From the NCBI GenBank assembly GCA_003136635.1, contig PLFD01000025.1, forward strand, positions 100,474-146,076: DNA of 45,603 bases, written 5' to 3'. Below the pieces are notes generated by a model. It did no database searches. It saw nothing but the letters and a program-made list of their open reading frames with translations, and had not been told where the DNA came from. Positions 14,655 through 24,020 of the stretch are shown here, one piece after another. How positions within the stretch are numbered: the stretch's first letter is position 1; each line of letters opens with the position of its first letter. The stretch comes from a candidate division FCPU426 bacterium (GTDB lineage: Bacteria > Oederibacteriota > Muellerivitia > Muellerivitales > Muellerivitaceae). The position numbers and the translations under genes were made by a program.

Positions 14655-15380
14655 TTAGCCTAAGTGTTCCAAGACCGCATCTATCACTTTATCCGTATCG
14701 GTCAAATCTCGGAATACGTAATCAGGATTCTCGGCTTTTAATACATCTAATGAATAATGACTGGTGGCTACCGCTAAAACTCTCACGTTTAAATGACGAC
14801 CACAATGAATATCGTTAGGAGTATCTCCAATAATGACAATTTCTTTGTTGGAAAAACGATGTCCTGCGTATTTAGCGGCCGCGTCCAATCCCCGCTGGGG
14901 CAAATCCGACCTTTGACGAGTGCCGTCCCCAAAAGCGCCAAAGGGGAAATACTGATTTAAGTTATGGGGCTGAAGCTTTAAGCGAGCCCCCTCCTCAAAA
15001 TTACCTGTCAAAAGACCCATTAAAACTTCAGGATGTTCATGCAGTCTTTGGATAACCGCTTCCACGCCGGGCTTTAAAATAATGTAATCCGGTCTTTCGG
15101 TAACTTTATCGCGGAGAGCTTGAAGATAATCTTTTTGAAGTTTGGGCATGAGTGAAGTTACTTTTTCTTCCGAAATGCCGTTCAGCATGAGGATATCGTA
15201 AAAAATCTGGGGGTCCGTCTTTCCGCCCTGGCGGTATTGGGATGTATCAATGATTCGGGGATCGCCCATTTCGACAAAAACCTGCTCCATGACTTCTTTC
15301 ATGGGGTCAGGCCAAATGGTGCGGGAAGTTCCTAAAATCGTGCCGTCAATGTCGAATAAAACTAGCCTGGAAGGTTTCAT
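14655..15380 (-). CDS. HAD-family phosphatase (phosphoglycolate phosphatase-like)
   Basis: The 241-residue protein has the HAD motifs: DIDGTIL near residue 10 (nucleophile Asp), LLTGN near 122, and GDTPND near 184, with a helical cap between motifs I and II. This is the PGP/Gph-like layout, but the substrate cannot be assigned. The start at 15380 is chosen because a longer reading overlaps the upstream thyX gene in another frame; the gap to thyX is five bases, so they are cotranscribed. Confidence 0.85.
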   Translation of the reverse strand: MKPSRLVLFDIDGTILGTSRTIWPDPMKEVMEQVFVEMGDPRIIDTSQYRQGGKTDPQIFYDILMLNGISEEKVTSLMPKLQKDYLQALRDKVTERPDYIILKPGVEAVIQRLHEHPEVLMGLLTGNFEEGARLKLQPHNLNQYFPFGAFGDGTRQRSDLPQRGLDAAAKYAGHRFSNKEIVIIGDTPNDIHCGRHLNVRVLAVATSHYSLDVLKAENPDYVFRDLTDTDKVIDAVLEHLG

Positions 15381-15385
15381 TAGGA

Positions 15386-16993
15386 CTAAATAACCCGTTC
15401 GTACTCGTTCAAATCCTTCTTCCAAACCACAATACCGCAAAAACGGTCGCCTTCGGGACACTTGGGCAAAGTGCCTGCCAAGGCGCGAAGGCTGCAGGGG
15501 GGGAGAAGCCATTTGCCGATGCGGGGATGGGTTTCGCGGATCTGCTGGGCTTCATCCACCGAGGCTTTCCAGATTTCTTCCTGGGCGTTATAGCAAAGCC
15601 GCATGGCATGCTTGTGATGTAAATTCAAAAGATCCGATGACTCTGTAAACCGCACTGATACCGCGTTCGGCAGCAAATAAGAAGCGTATTCATCGGATAC
15701 AACCAGCTTGCGGAGCTTGCCGATTTGATCCCAAGTTTTATTCATGATCTCGCCGAATTCCTTCACTAAAGCCGGATCTTGCTCAATCAACACGGGTAAA
15801 AGGTAATCGGGCTCATCCAGGGTCAAAGCCTGTAACGTCGGCCGGGAAGCGGGAGTCATACGGTGGCGCTGATCCTGGGAATCGCCCGCGTGGGAAAGCT
15901 TTTTACGGAATGTATAATGGCTGTGAAAAAGGGTTCGGGTTAGTTTGCTGTGAGTTGAGACATTCAGCGTTTCGCCTAAATACCTGTTTTTGGAAGGATC
16001 CAACGCCAGGGCAATAGCGGCATCGTCGGAAAGAGCCGACGCCGGCAGGCCAAATACTTCCCGCACAGCGCAGGCCAGGATCCGCTCTCCCTCTTTGGAA
16101 TAATCCACCAGCTTGGACATGCGCCCGTCCAGTGAAGCGTCAAACTCTTCCCGGAAGGCTTTGTGGGACTTTGTGGTTGTTTTAAAACTTTCGGCCATTT
16201 GGGCTTCAACCGTATCCTCAAAATTAATCGGTTCTTCCAAAATGGACTTATATTCAGGCGCCAGTTTCAGCACCTCATCCACCATCTTGCCGATTACGAT
16301 TCTCTGCTCCAAAGGCGCGTCAAAGGTTTGGCAAAGTCGCCAGTAGCGTAAAAGGGTCAGTCCTGAAATCGTGTGATAAAGATAGGCGAAGGTCGCTACC
16401 GGCAGAACATATCGGGCCACTTCCTGGGATTTTTTTTGGATAGCCGTCTGGGCTTTTTTGTTAGTCTCATCGATACCTTTAAAGCGTTTAAAGTATTCTT
16501 TCGCTACCAAACCCTTTAGTTTTTCCGTTAAGGACAAATAAGATTGGGTTTGAAAAGCCACCGTATCCTGATAAACCTTCACTGCCTCTCCCATTAAGGG
16601 CGGCATAGCAATTTGGGAAGTATTCACCGTCACATAACGCTGGGAAACCTGTTCGGAATTATAAAAAGGGTGGCTGTGCAGGAAGCTCCACAAAAATTGA
16701 CGGGAGACATTCTCTAACGCGAACTGAAAATGCGCGTGCTGAAGAGTGGTGTGGTGACCGGCTTTATAAATAGACTGAGCTAGATCGTCCCTTTTTTGAT
16801 GTTTTTCTTTTTGCTTTTCCTCGTCCAGACCTTCGCCGAAAACCTGTTCGGCCGTCACGATACCTTTGCTGGAATAGCAGGTACGGGCCGTCGCCACCGC
16901 GTTGTCGAATGGTTTCACGAAAGCGTTTACCAAAGTAACTTTGGGCTCGGTGGATAAAAAAGAAGCGATAGTAGGTTCCATCAGTTTGGACAT
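15386..16993 (-). CDS. thyX: Long, duplicated ThyX-type thymidylate synthase
   Basis: The 535-residue protein is more than twice the length of ordinary ThyX (about 220-250). It appears to hold two ThyX-like domains: the first (about 15-260) keeps HSHPFYNSEQVSQRY at 106-120, the second (about 290-520) keeps DSQDQRHRMTPASRP at 371-385. Classical ThyX has RHR and the SxRY end in one motif; here RHR (376-378) is in the second half and the SQRY part in the first. Long ThyX proteins of this sort are known in chlamydiae. The expected reaction is FAD- and NADPH-dependent conversion of dUMP to dTMP with methylene-tetrahydrofolate. AAAGAG precedes the start. Confidence 0.85.
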   Translation of the reverse strand: MSKLMEPTIASFLSTEPKVTLVNAFVKPFDNAVATARTCYSSKGIVTAEQVFGEGLDEEKQKEKHQKRDDLAQSIYKAGHHTTLQHAHFQFALENVSRQFLWSFLHSHPFYNSEQVSQRYVTVNTSQIAMPPLMGEAVKVYQDTVAFQTQSYLSLTEKLKGLVAKEYFKRFKGIDETNKKAQTAIQKKSQEVARYVLPVATFAYLYHTISGLTLLRYWRLCQTFDAPLEQRIVIGKMVDEVLKLAPEYKSILEEPINFEDTVEAQMAESFKTTTKSHKAFREEFDASLDGRMSKLVDYSKEGERILACAVREVFGLPASALSDDAAIALALDPSKNRYLGETLNVSTHSKLTRTLFHSHYTFRKKLSHAGDSQDQRHRMTPASRPTLQALTLDEPDYLLPVLIEQDPALVKEFGEIMNKTWDQIGKLRKLVVSDEYASYLLPNAVSVRFTESSDLLNLHHKHAMRLCYNAQEEIWKASVDEAQQIRETHPRIGKWLLPPCSLRALAGTLPKCPEGDRFCGIVVWKKDLNEYERVI

Positions 16994-17074
16994 GAAAACT
17001 CTTTGTTTGAAAGGTAGGAATAGTTGAAAGAAGTAGTAAGAGGCATTCTAGCTAAAAAAAAATTAAGTTTGATA

Positions 17075-17114
17075 TTAAAAAGAAAAGCGGGCCTCCCTCA
17101 AGGGAAGCCCGCTT
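17075..17114 (-). terminator. Rho-independent terminator of the secreted-protein gene
   Basis: AAGCGGGC (17085-17092) pairs with GCCCGCTT (17107-17114); an inner CCCT/AGGG pair strengthens the stem. On the minus strand it is followed by TTCTTTTTAA. It lies 13 bases after the stop of the gene at 17128-17934. Confidence 0.88.
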
Positions 17115-17127
17115 ATATCAGCGGATA

Positions 17128-17934
17128 CTAGCGGCTGTCGGCGGTGGCTGTCGGTGTGGCGGCGGCATTCGCGTCGACTGTAGGGGTAGCGGAAACTGAA
17201 GCGGACTTCTTTTTCTTGTGGTGTTTAACCGTCGGCGTAACAGAAGCGGTAGCCGAAACGGCAGCAGACATTGTGGGTTGCGGTGTCGCGGAAGTTTTAG
17301 CTGTCGGCGTCACGTCCATTTTTTCTTTGTAGGTTTCCTTAATCTTCGCTTTAGGGTGGGCGGCGCTGTTGACGGTGAAAGAAAGAGAAATTCCTTCATC
17401 ATCCAGTTTAAAGTTATAGCCTTTGCCCCAATCCAGAATTACATCGTCCTGGAAAACCAAATCCATACGGTATTTGGCCGAACCGGTCAAAAAGTCTTCA
17501 ATTTGCTGGAAGGAGGTGACATAAGATTCTTTTTTCTCTATGTTCCGTTGTTGTTCTTTGGGCAGCCAAATCTCAACCGTTAAGAACTGGCTTCCGTCTT
17601 CAGGGTTAAACACATAAAGTTCGATGCCCTTATGCGTGCCATAAGTGTAATAAGTCCAATCGGTTACGATCCCTCGTAAGAAATGCCCGTGGTTATCCGC
17701 GATCAAAATCGTGGAAGAGGGCAAATCATCATGGCTTGAAAGATAGGCGCCGATGGTTTGAAAAGCTTCCTTGTAACGGTCGGTGTTCAAATGGAATGGC
17801 GATGTAGAAAAGTTGGCCAAGTTTGTTTCGGTCAAGTCTGAAACCGAAGGTCCGGCTTGAACGCTCACCGCCCCTAAAAATGCGGCCGCGAACAATAAAC
17901 CTAAAACCGTTAAACGATTCAAAATCCTCTTCAT
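17128..17934 (-). CDS. Secreted protein with Thr/Ala/Pro-rich, lysine-clustered tail
   Basis: The 268-residue protein has a clear Sec signal peptide (basic MKRILNR start, hydrophobic 9-23, probable cleavage after VQA at 26). A globular domain of about 170 residues follows with no recognised family. From about residue 205 the tail is low-complexity Thr/Ala/Pro/Ser, broken by a KHHKKKK cluster near 240. The start at 17934 has GGGGA close upstream. The basic cluster could bind polyanions at the cell surface; this is inference only. It is monocistronic with its own terminator. Confidence 0.8.
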   Translation of the reverse strand: MKRILNRLTVLGLLFAAAFLGAVSVQAGPSVSDLTETNLANFSTSPFHLNTDRYKEAFQTIGAYLSSHDDLPSSTILIADNHGHFLRGIVTDWTYYTYGTHKGIELYVFNPEDGSQFLTVEIWLPKEQQRNIEKKESYVTSFQQIEDFLTGSAKYRMDLVFQDDVILDWGKGYNFKLDDEGISLSFTVNSAAHPKAKIKETYKEKMDVTPTAKTSATPQPTMSAAVSATASVTPTVKHHKKKKSASVSATPTVDANAAATPTATADSR

Positions 17935-18104
17935 AATGTCCCCTACCTCCAAATATTTAAATCAAAAGACAGCTCATTTTACTCAAAAAGCTAAAAACCA
18001 AAAGATAAAGATTCTTTTATCGCGAGAGGGAAATGGACTCCCCCACTGTTTCTTTAAAACGGCAAAAAAGCACAAGGGGGGAGAGTAAACGAATTGTTCA
18101 AAAC

Positions 18105-18647
18105 TCAGTCTTCCATCCGATATTGTTCAAGATGACATTGAAAAGTTTCTTTACCCACTCCCACATATAACTCACCCTCATTGTGGGTTAATTCCCAATG
18201 GTTATCCCGGTTAAGGGTTACTCCCAAAGCGTTGAGGAATCTTTGATCCAGAGAGAACAAACCAATATCCTCCAGCCGGAAAACCTTTTCCTCACGGAAT
18301 TCCTTTGCCAGAAGTTGAACATTTTTGTGGGTGTAAATCCTGACCTTTTTGGCCGACTTGGAAGCCTTATGCATGCGCTTGGGCGCGGGATTGCCAATAT
18401 CGATCCAAAGATCCACCCCTCCGGTTAAACCCATAACCCGAATAGCCGGTTCGTCCGGCGCGCTGATACCGGCTGAAAATTCCAGCCCTTCCTGATAATT
18501 GAGGGCATAAGCCAGAATCCGGGTGGTGAAGAAGGGAACTGATTCAGAGGGATGCATAGCGGCGCGGAATTCCAGGATTTGATAAAGGTTACGGTCCACG
18601 TCTGAAAGGTCGATCCGGAATCGGTAAAGGGTCGCGGTTTGCGCCAA
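18105..18647 (-). CDS. yaeQ: YaeQ family protein
   Basis: The 180-residue product matches YaeQ along its length: the N-terminal LYRFRIDLSDVDRNLY segment, HPSES near 33-37, TRILAYALNY near 42-51, and SAPDEPAI near 61-68. The fold resembles PD-(D/E)XK nucleases, but the biochemical role is unresolved. The start is a TTG at 18647 with GGAG nine bases upstream, and no better ATG is available. It may share a transcript with the PilZ gene 70 bases upstream. Confidence 0.88.
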   Translation of the reverse strand: MAQTATLYRFRIDLSDVDRNLYQILEFRAAMHPSESVPFFTTRILAYALNYQEGLEFSAGISAPDEPAIRVMGLTGGVDLWIDIGNPAPKRMHKASKSAKKVRIYTHKNVQLLAKEFREEKVFRLEDIGLFSLDQRFLNALGVTLNRDNHWELTHNEGELYVGVGKETFQCHLEQYRMED

Positions 18648-18717
18648 AACGTTATCTCCAGGCTCGACTTAATTTACGAATTTGAAATAAACCAAGACTG
18701 TTTTTTCATTAAGCATA

Positions 18718-19176
18718 TTATTTGGATTTTTCATTATCTTTGCGGATTTTCTCAGATAAAAGAAAACGGCTGAAACGGTCCATACTTTCACTATCCAGAG
18801 CCAAAATCTGGACTCCAGCCGAATAAAAATCCTTACCCCCCTGAGAAAAGGGCTTAACCCATCTGATCTCGGCCAGCATGGTTACAGGAGCAATGTATTT
18901 GGGAGGCTGAATGGAGATTTCAACCCAATCCCCGATGACGAATTTTTGCTCGCCCGTAACCGAAAGGCCGCCCGCCGAAATATCTTTCATAACCGCGTGA
19001 TAGGAATGGAATTTTTTAGCCAAATGAGGAAGTTGAACGATGGATGTTTCGCTGTAACGGGGAAAATCAAGAGCGTTATCTTTTTCATCCGATTCAAGAA
19101 TTCGATAGGTCACAATGGCGGTTGCCGCGACCCGATCTTGCTGCCGTTGTTCCATCCGGCCTTTTTCAACAACCAT
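18718..19176 (-). CDS. PilZ domain protein, predicted c-di-GMP receptor
   Basis: The 152-residue protein carries both c-di-GMP binding motifs of PilZ: RQQDR (Arg11, Arg15) and DISAGG (65-70), followed by the beta-strand segment ending in FYSAGVQIL. The spacing between the two motifs is about 50 residues, longer than usual because of an insertion near 30-55. AAGGA precedes the ATG. It has no output domain, so it would act by binding a partner. The target process is not evident from the neighbours. Confidence 0.87.
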   Translation of the reverse strand: MVVEKGRMEQRQQDRVAATAIVTYRILESDEKDNALDFPRYSETSIVQLPHLAKKFHSYHAVMKDISAGGLSVTGEQKFVIGDWVEISIQPPKYIAPVTMLAEIRWVKPFSQGGKDFYSAGVQILALDSESMDRFSRFLLSEKIRKDNEKSK

Positions 19177-19313
19177 TTTGAAATCCTTCCTGACGATCTA
19201 ACTCAGCCGAAATGAAGTTTATCAAGTAATTCACATAGAATCCAAAAAACCTTGAAGAAAAATATCAAAAGAACCTGGATAACCGAAAACCGCTCGAATA
19301 AACTTTGAAATCC

Positions 19314-20576
19314 ATGAACCCCGAAGAAATACTTCAACCATCCAAGGCGGCTAACGCGGGCCTCCCTCCTTTAAAAGGGTGGCACAAAACATTTTCAGCT
19401 CTGCGCAATCCCAATTACCGCTATTTCTATTGGGGACAAACCGTTTCTCTTACAGGCACCTGGACCAGAACAGCCGCGTTGGGCTGGGTTGCCTTTCAGT
19501 TCACCCATTCGGAATTTTTGTTGGGTATTGTCTTCATGCTCAATTCCCTTCCCATTTTCCTATTCGCCGTTTACGCCGGTTCTCTCGCCGACCGTATTCC
19601 CAAAATAAGAATTTTCACTTTTACCAGCTGGTTTTCACTGCTGTCCTCACTGACTTTGGCGGTCATGTTATTCCGCGGCCCTGTTCATATCGCTTATCTG
19701 ATGATCTTTTCCACCCTTTGGGGAACCGCTACTGCCTTTGAAATGCCGTCCCGTCAAACGCTGATGGTGGAACTAGTCGGCAAGAAAGATTTGGTAAACG
19801 CCATCGCGTTGAACAGTGCCATGGTCAATTCTACCCGTGTCATCGGTCCCACCGTGGGAGGTCTTTTACTGGCTTCTTTTGGAGCCGCCTGGTGTTTTCT
19901 TTTAGATGGCATGAGCTACTTGGCTGTTCTTTACGCCATACATAGAATCCAGCTTCCTGCGTCCCATTACGCGCCTAAAAAAATAAAAGCCGACTGGAAA
20001 TATATTTTTGAAGGATTTAAGTATTTAAAAACAAACACCACTATAGCCAAAGCTGTGGCCCTTCTATCAATCATGGGACTAGGCGGGTGGGCTTATCAAT
20101 CCCAACTATCCGCCTTCGTAGTAACCCAATTGAAAATAGATGCCCAAGGCTATGGCTGGCTTTTGGCCCTGAACGGTTTAGGGGCCTGTACCGCCGCCTT
20201 ATTCGTCGCCGCTCAAGGCGCTCAAATTGTCCAAAGTAAAACTCTTTATACCGGCGCAATTATTTATGGGATTTTTATCATTCTTTTCGGTTTCATGCGC
20301 CAGCCGGTTGGGGCGGCATTCCTTCTGTTTTTCGCGGGCTTCGGCATCATTTTATTTTTTTCCATCGGAAACAGTATCATCCAGACCAAGTCTCCCGATC
20401 ACTTGCGGGGAAGATTGATGGGTATTTGGGCTCTTGTTTTTGGCGGCGGCATGCCGATCGGCAGTTTTTGGATGGGCCTCTTGGCTTCTCACACTTCTTC
20501 CGGGTTTTCTCTCCAAATGGGCGGCGTTTTTTGCCTTTTGGGGGCTTTAGCCGTTTATTGGTTTTTTAGACGATAG
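19314..20576 (+). CDS. Major facilitator superfamily exporter (MFS_3/EntS-like)
   Basis: The 420-residue protein has about 12 hydrophobic helices. Motifs of the DHA3/EntS exporter group are visible: RNPNYRYFYWGQTVSLTGTW near 30-50, AGSLADRIPK near 88 (the loop 2-3 motif), and MPSRQTLMVELVG near 143. Substrates of this group include siderophores and drugs; the one here is unknown. A TTG nine bases upstream is also possible, and neither start has a clear ribosome site. It is probably transcribed alone. Confidence 0.85.
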   Translation: MNPEEILQPSKAANAGLPPLKGWHKTFSALRNPNYRYFYWGQTVSLTGTWTRTAALGWVAFQFTHSEFLLGIVFMLNSLPIFLFAVYAGSLADRIPKIRIFTFTSWFSLLSSLTLAVMLFRGPVHIAYLMIFSTLWGTATAFEMPSRQTLMVELVGKKDLVNAIALNSAMVNSTRVIGPTVGGLLLASFGAAWCFLLDGMSYLAVLYAIHRIQLPASHYAPKKIKADWKYIFEGFKYLKTNTTIAKAVALLSIMGLGGWAYQSQLSAFVVTQLKIDAQGYGWLLALNGLGACTAALFVAAQGAQIVQSKTLYTGAIIYGIFIILFGFMRQPVGAAFLLFFAGFGIILFFSIGNSIIQTKSPDHLRGRLMGIWALVFGGGMPIGSFWMGLLASHTSSGFSLQMGGVFCLLGALAVYWFFRR

Positions 20577-20702
20577 CTTCTGTTCCGAAGCCACAAGGCG
20601 CACTATCCAAGATCTCAAGGCGAGACCAAAGTTTTAGTTGTTCTAGTTCGATTGCCCGACTGGTCAAAGAAAAGCTTTCAATGCGCTGAATATGTTCCCT
20701 GA

Positions 20703-22091
20703 ATGAAATTTCAAATCAACAAGAAAGTGGTACTTCTTGCGATTTCATTTTCAAATCTATTAAACTGCACCATGCTTTCTATCCCGCTCCAAAAATTGAA
20801 GCTCGATCTAAAAAAAACCGATCATTTACAAACCCTGGCCTTTGTTTTTTCGGCTTTCCTCGCTGGTTTGGTGGCAGTCGTCTACGCCGGTCTCTTTAAA
20901 GTCTTCGAGAGCTTTTATGATCAGCTATCGGCTGATCATCCCTTTTGGATATGGTTCTGGACCCCACTTTGCCTTTTGGCAGGCTGGGCGATGGTTTATT
21001 TTTTCGCCCCCGAAGCCTCCGGCAGCGGCATTCCCCAGGTTTTAGCCGCTCATGATTTGAATTACGCGAAAAATTCCGCCTGGATAGACGGCCTTTTATC
21101 GATCAAGGTGGTTATTGTCAAAGTAGTCAGTTCCCTTTTGGTTTGTCTGGGAGGCGCGGTGACCGGCCGAGAAGGTCCCACGATTCAAATCAGTGCAGGA
21201 CTTTTTCATTTTGTGGGAAGAATCACCCGCAAGTTTCTGCCCAAAGTCGACCCCCAGGCTTGGATCGTCGCGGGCGCCGCAGCGGGTTTGGCCGCCGCCT
21301 TCAACACACCCCTGGGAGGGATTATTTTTGCCATTGAAGAGATGTCTATTTCATTCAAACGGTTTCGCACCGCTTTAATTATTTCCATCATCATCGCCGG
21401 TTTGGTTTCTCAGTGGATTCTGGGCAGTTACTTGTATTTAGGTTATCCAACTATTAGCGATGTTTCCTTTTCGGTTTTGCCATTGGCTCTTTTAATCGGC
21501 GTAATTACCGGTTTGGCCGGTTCTTTTTACGGCGTCTGCATCAAAAAACTGTTGGGTTGGCGTTCGCAGTTAAAAACAAAAACTCAATTGGCCTTACTCG
21601 CTTTAGTCTGCGGTTTAGCCCTGGCCATCATGGCCTTTCTCAATCCCGATGCTTCCGGATCCGGTTCAGCGGTTATGAACGCCTTGCTGTTTAAAGGTCA
21701 AAAAGCTACATGGGATTTACCCCTGCTTCGCATAGCCGGCTCTTTGGTTTTCTATGTGTCAGGCGCGGCAGGAGGCATTTTTGCCCCCGCTTTGGCGGCT
21801 GGTGCCTGTTTAAGTTCTTTCATGACTTCTTGGTTGAACCTTAGTTCCCCTGAACTTTTCGTTCTATTGGGAATGGCGGGGTTTCTAACCGGCGTCACCC
21901 GCACGCCTTTTACGGCTTTTGTGTTAATTTTAGAAATGACCGACCACCATAACGCTATCTTTGCCATCATGCTTTGCGCCATAACAGCCGAATTATCAGC
22001 CAGAGTTTTAGACAAAGAATCTTTTTATGAATGGTCTCGAATTCGTTTTATGCCGCCCGGTTCACTGCGGACACTCAAAAAACATCAATAA
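20703..22091 (+). CDS. ClC-family chloride/proton antiporter or channel
   Basis: The 462-residue membrane protein has the three anion-selectivity motifs: GSGIP at 107-111, GREGP at 155-159 with the gating Glu157, and a GGIFAP segment near 355. The internal glutamate pair in FAIEEM (212-213) matches the proton glutamate of CLC-ec1, and a Tyr in SFYEW near the end can be the central tyrosine, so H+-coupled antiport is more likely than a passive channel. No clear ribosome site is seen. A later ATG at 20772 would remove a short N-terminal extension. Confidence 0.92.
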   Translation: MKFQINKKVVLLAISFSNLLNCTMLSIPLQKLKLDLKKTDHLQTLAFVFSAFLAGLVAVVYAGLFKVFESFYDQLSADHPFWIWFWTPLCLLAGWAMVYFFAPEASGSGIPQVLAAHDLNYAKNSAWIDGLLSIKVVIVKVVSSLLVCLGGAVTGREGPTIQISAGLFHFVGRITRKFLPKVDPQAWIVAGAAAGLAAAFNTPLGGIIFAIEEMSISFKRFRTALIISIIIAGLVSQWILGSYLYLGYPTISDVSFSVLPLALLIGVITGLAGSFYGVCIKKLLGWRSQLKTKTQLALLALVCGLALAIMAFLNPDASGSGSAVMNALLFKGQKATWDLPLLRIAGSLVFYVSGAAGGIFAPALAAGACLSSFMTSWLNLSSPELFVLLGMAGFLTGVTRTPFTAFVLILEMTDHHNAIFAIMLCAITAELSARVLDKESFYEWSRIRFMPPGSLRTLKKHQ

Positions 22092-22126
22092 ACCCATCGT
22101 CAGTCCGTTTGAATTATCTTAAATGT

Positions 22127-22152
22127 TGGGCTATCTTGTGCCTGTTAGCCCA
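22127..22152 (+). other. Hairpin ahead of cstA
   Basis: TGGGCTA (22127-22133) and TAGCCCA (22146-22152) form a 7-bp stem with a 12-base loop, close before the cstA ribosome site at 22157. There is no T-run. It could end the clc message or shape the cstA leader. Confidence 0.35.
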
Positions 22153-22169
22153 CCTCAAAGGATAAATCC

Positions 22170-24020
22170 ATGAACGTTCTTCCCCTGATTCTTGGCGCGC
22201 TTTGCGTGATGGTTATCGCTTACCGTTTTTACGGCAATTTTTTGGCCTCCAAAGTGGTTGTACTGGATGACAACCGCAAAACACCCGCCCACTTGCACAA
22301 AGATGGAAACAATTACCACCCTACCAGCAAGTGGGTTCTCTTTGGCCACCACTTCGCGGCTATCGCGGGATCGGGCCCTTTAATTGGTCCGGTCCTCGCC
22401 GCTCAGTTCGGTTACGCTCCCGGTTTTCTCTGGCTGTTAGTCGGAGTTTGTCTGGCCGGAGCCGTGCAGGACTTTATGGTTTTGGCGGCTTCGGTCCGCC
22501 GTAAAGGAAAATCTCTGGCGGAAATTGCCCGGCATGAAATTAGTCCTTTGGCCGGAACTGTCGGTTCCATCGCCATATTCTTTATTGTTGTCATCGCATT
22601 GGCCGGATTGGGACTCGCCGTTGTTAACGCTTTAAAAGGCAGTTCTTGGGGAACTTTTTCGATCGCCATGACTATTCCGATCGCTTTCCTCGTGGGCTTC
22701 TGGATGTACCGCTGGAGAGTAGGCCGGGTGGTCGAAGCCAGTATTATTGGAGTAACCTTGGTATTAGCCGCGGTCATCGGAGGCGTTTGGATTCCCGCTT
22801 CGCCCATCGCCGGTTGGTTTACTCTTTCACCGAATCAGGTCACTGTTTCAATGGCTATTTACGGCTTCCTGGCCTCGGTCCTTCCGATATGGATGCTTTT
22901 AACTCCCCGCGATTATTTAAGTTCTTACATGAAAATCGGGACTATTGGCGCTTTAGTGATCGGCATCATTTGGGTTCATCCTGATTTAAAAATGCCGGCC
23001 TTCACCCAATATGTAAATGGCGGCGGTCCTATTGTGCCGGGCAAACTATTCCCTTTCGTCTTTATCACCATTGCTTGCGGAGCAATTTCCGGCTTTCACG
23101 CGTTAGTCGCTTCCGGTACCACGCCCAAAATGCTGGATAAAGAAACCGACGCCCGCGTCATCGGTTACGGCGCGATGTTGATGGAAGGATTGGTGGGCAT
23201 CGTCGCCCTTTTGGCTTCCTGTTCTCTTTTTCCAGCCGACTATTTCGCCATCAATGTCCCTGTGGATAAATTCGCGGCGCTGGGTTTGACTCCCGTCAAT
23301 CTGCAGGCGCTTTCACAAGCGGTCGGTGAAAACGTGGCGGGCCGCCCCGGCGGGGCTGTGTCGTTAGCGGTGGGCTTTGCCCAAATATTTTCAGGTATGC
23401 CCGGATTACAAAACCTCATGTCCTACTTTTATCATTTTATGATTCTCTTTGAGGCGCTTTTCATTTTGACAACGATTGACGCGGGCACACGGATCGGTCG
23501 TTTTTTGCTACAGGAGCTGTGCGGCCGCTTTTGGAAACCTTTTGAAAACCAGAATTGGGTGCCCGGCACCTTAATTTCGACCGGATTAGTCGTGTGTCTA
23601 TGGGCTTATTTCATTTGGACAGGAAGCGTGAGTACCATTTGGCCCATGTTTGGCACAGCGAATCAGCTTTTAGCCGCGGTAGCCCTCGCGGTGGCTACCA
23701 GCGCGATTATTAATACGGGCAAAGCCAAATACGCCTGGGTGACTTTTATTCCCATGATTTTTGTGTCGGTCACAACCCTGACGGCCTGCTGGCTGAACAT
23801 CACCAATAATTTCCTGCCTCTCGCGGCGGCGCACCCCGAAAAGGCTTTTCAGGCTTATCTTAATGTGGCAGTCACACTGGTTATCATGACCTGCGCGGCT
23901 ATGATTTTGTGGGAATCGTTTAAGCGCTGGTATTTAATTTTGGTTTTGAAGAAACATCCCAAGAAAATTCACGATAAGAACCAAAAAGACCCCCAAATGC
24001 CCGAATACGGGTGCTGTTAG
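22170..24020 (+). CDS. cstA: Carbon starvation protein CstA (pyruvate/peptide uptake)
   Basis: The 616-residue membrane protein has the CstA N-terminal pattern: AYRFYGNFLA near 17, the HPTSKWVLFGHHFAAIAGSGPLIGP stretch near 50-75 (quoted here as segments HPTSKWVLFGHH and AIAGSGPLIGP), and many hydrophobic helices. Members take up pyruvate or peptides under carbon limitation. AGGA lies seven bases before the ATG. It overlaps the convergent TMEM175-like gene by four bases at the stop codons. Confidence 0.94.
   Translation: MNVLPLILGALCVMVIAYRFYGNFLASKVVVLDDNRKTPAHLHKDGNNYHPTSKWVLFGHHFAAIAGSGPLIGPVLAAQFGYAPGFLWLLVGVCLAGAVQDFMVLAASVRRKGKSLAEIARHEISPLAGTVGSIAIFFIVVIALAGLGLAVVNALKGSSWGTFSIAMTIPIAFLVGFWMYRWRVGRVVEASIIGVTLVLAAVIGGVWIPASPIAGWFTLSPNQVTVSMAIYGFLASVLPIWMLLTPRDYLSSYMKIGTIGALVIGIIWVHPDLKMPAFTQYVNGGGPIVPGKLFPFVFITIACGAISGFHALVASGTTPKMLDKETDARVIGYGAMLMEGLVGIVALLASCSLFPADYFAINVPVDKFAALGLTPVNLQALSQAVGENVAGRPGGAVSLAVGFAQIFSGMPGLQNLMSYFYHFMILFEALFILTTIDAGTRIGRFLLQELCGRFWKPFENQNWVPGTLISTGLVVCLWAYFIWTGSVSTIWPMFGTANQLLAAVALAVATSAIINTGKAKYAWVTFIPMIFVSVTTLTACWLNITNNFLPLAAAHPEKAFQAYLNVAVTLVIMTCAAMILWESFKRWYLILVLKKHPKKIHDKNQKDPQMPEYGCC

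Noticed and set aside
14655..15380. HAD phosphatase as the missing methionine-salvage enolase-phosphatase
   Set aside because: The first motif is DIDGT with a PGP-like cap, and the gene is coupled to thyX rather than to mtnB/mtnD; nothing specific supports MtnC.
18038..18083. CTCCCCC / GGGGGAG inverted repeat after yaeQ as a terminator
   Set aside because: The stem is 7 bp with a loop of over 30 bases and no proper T-run, so termination is doubtful.
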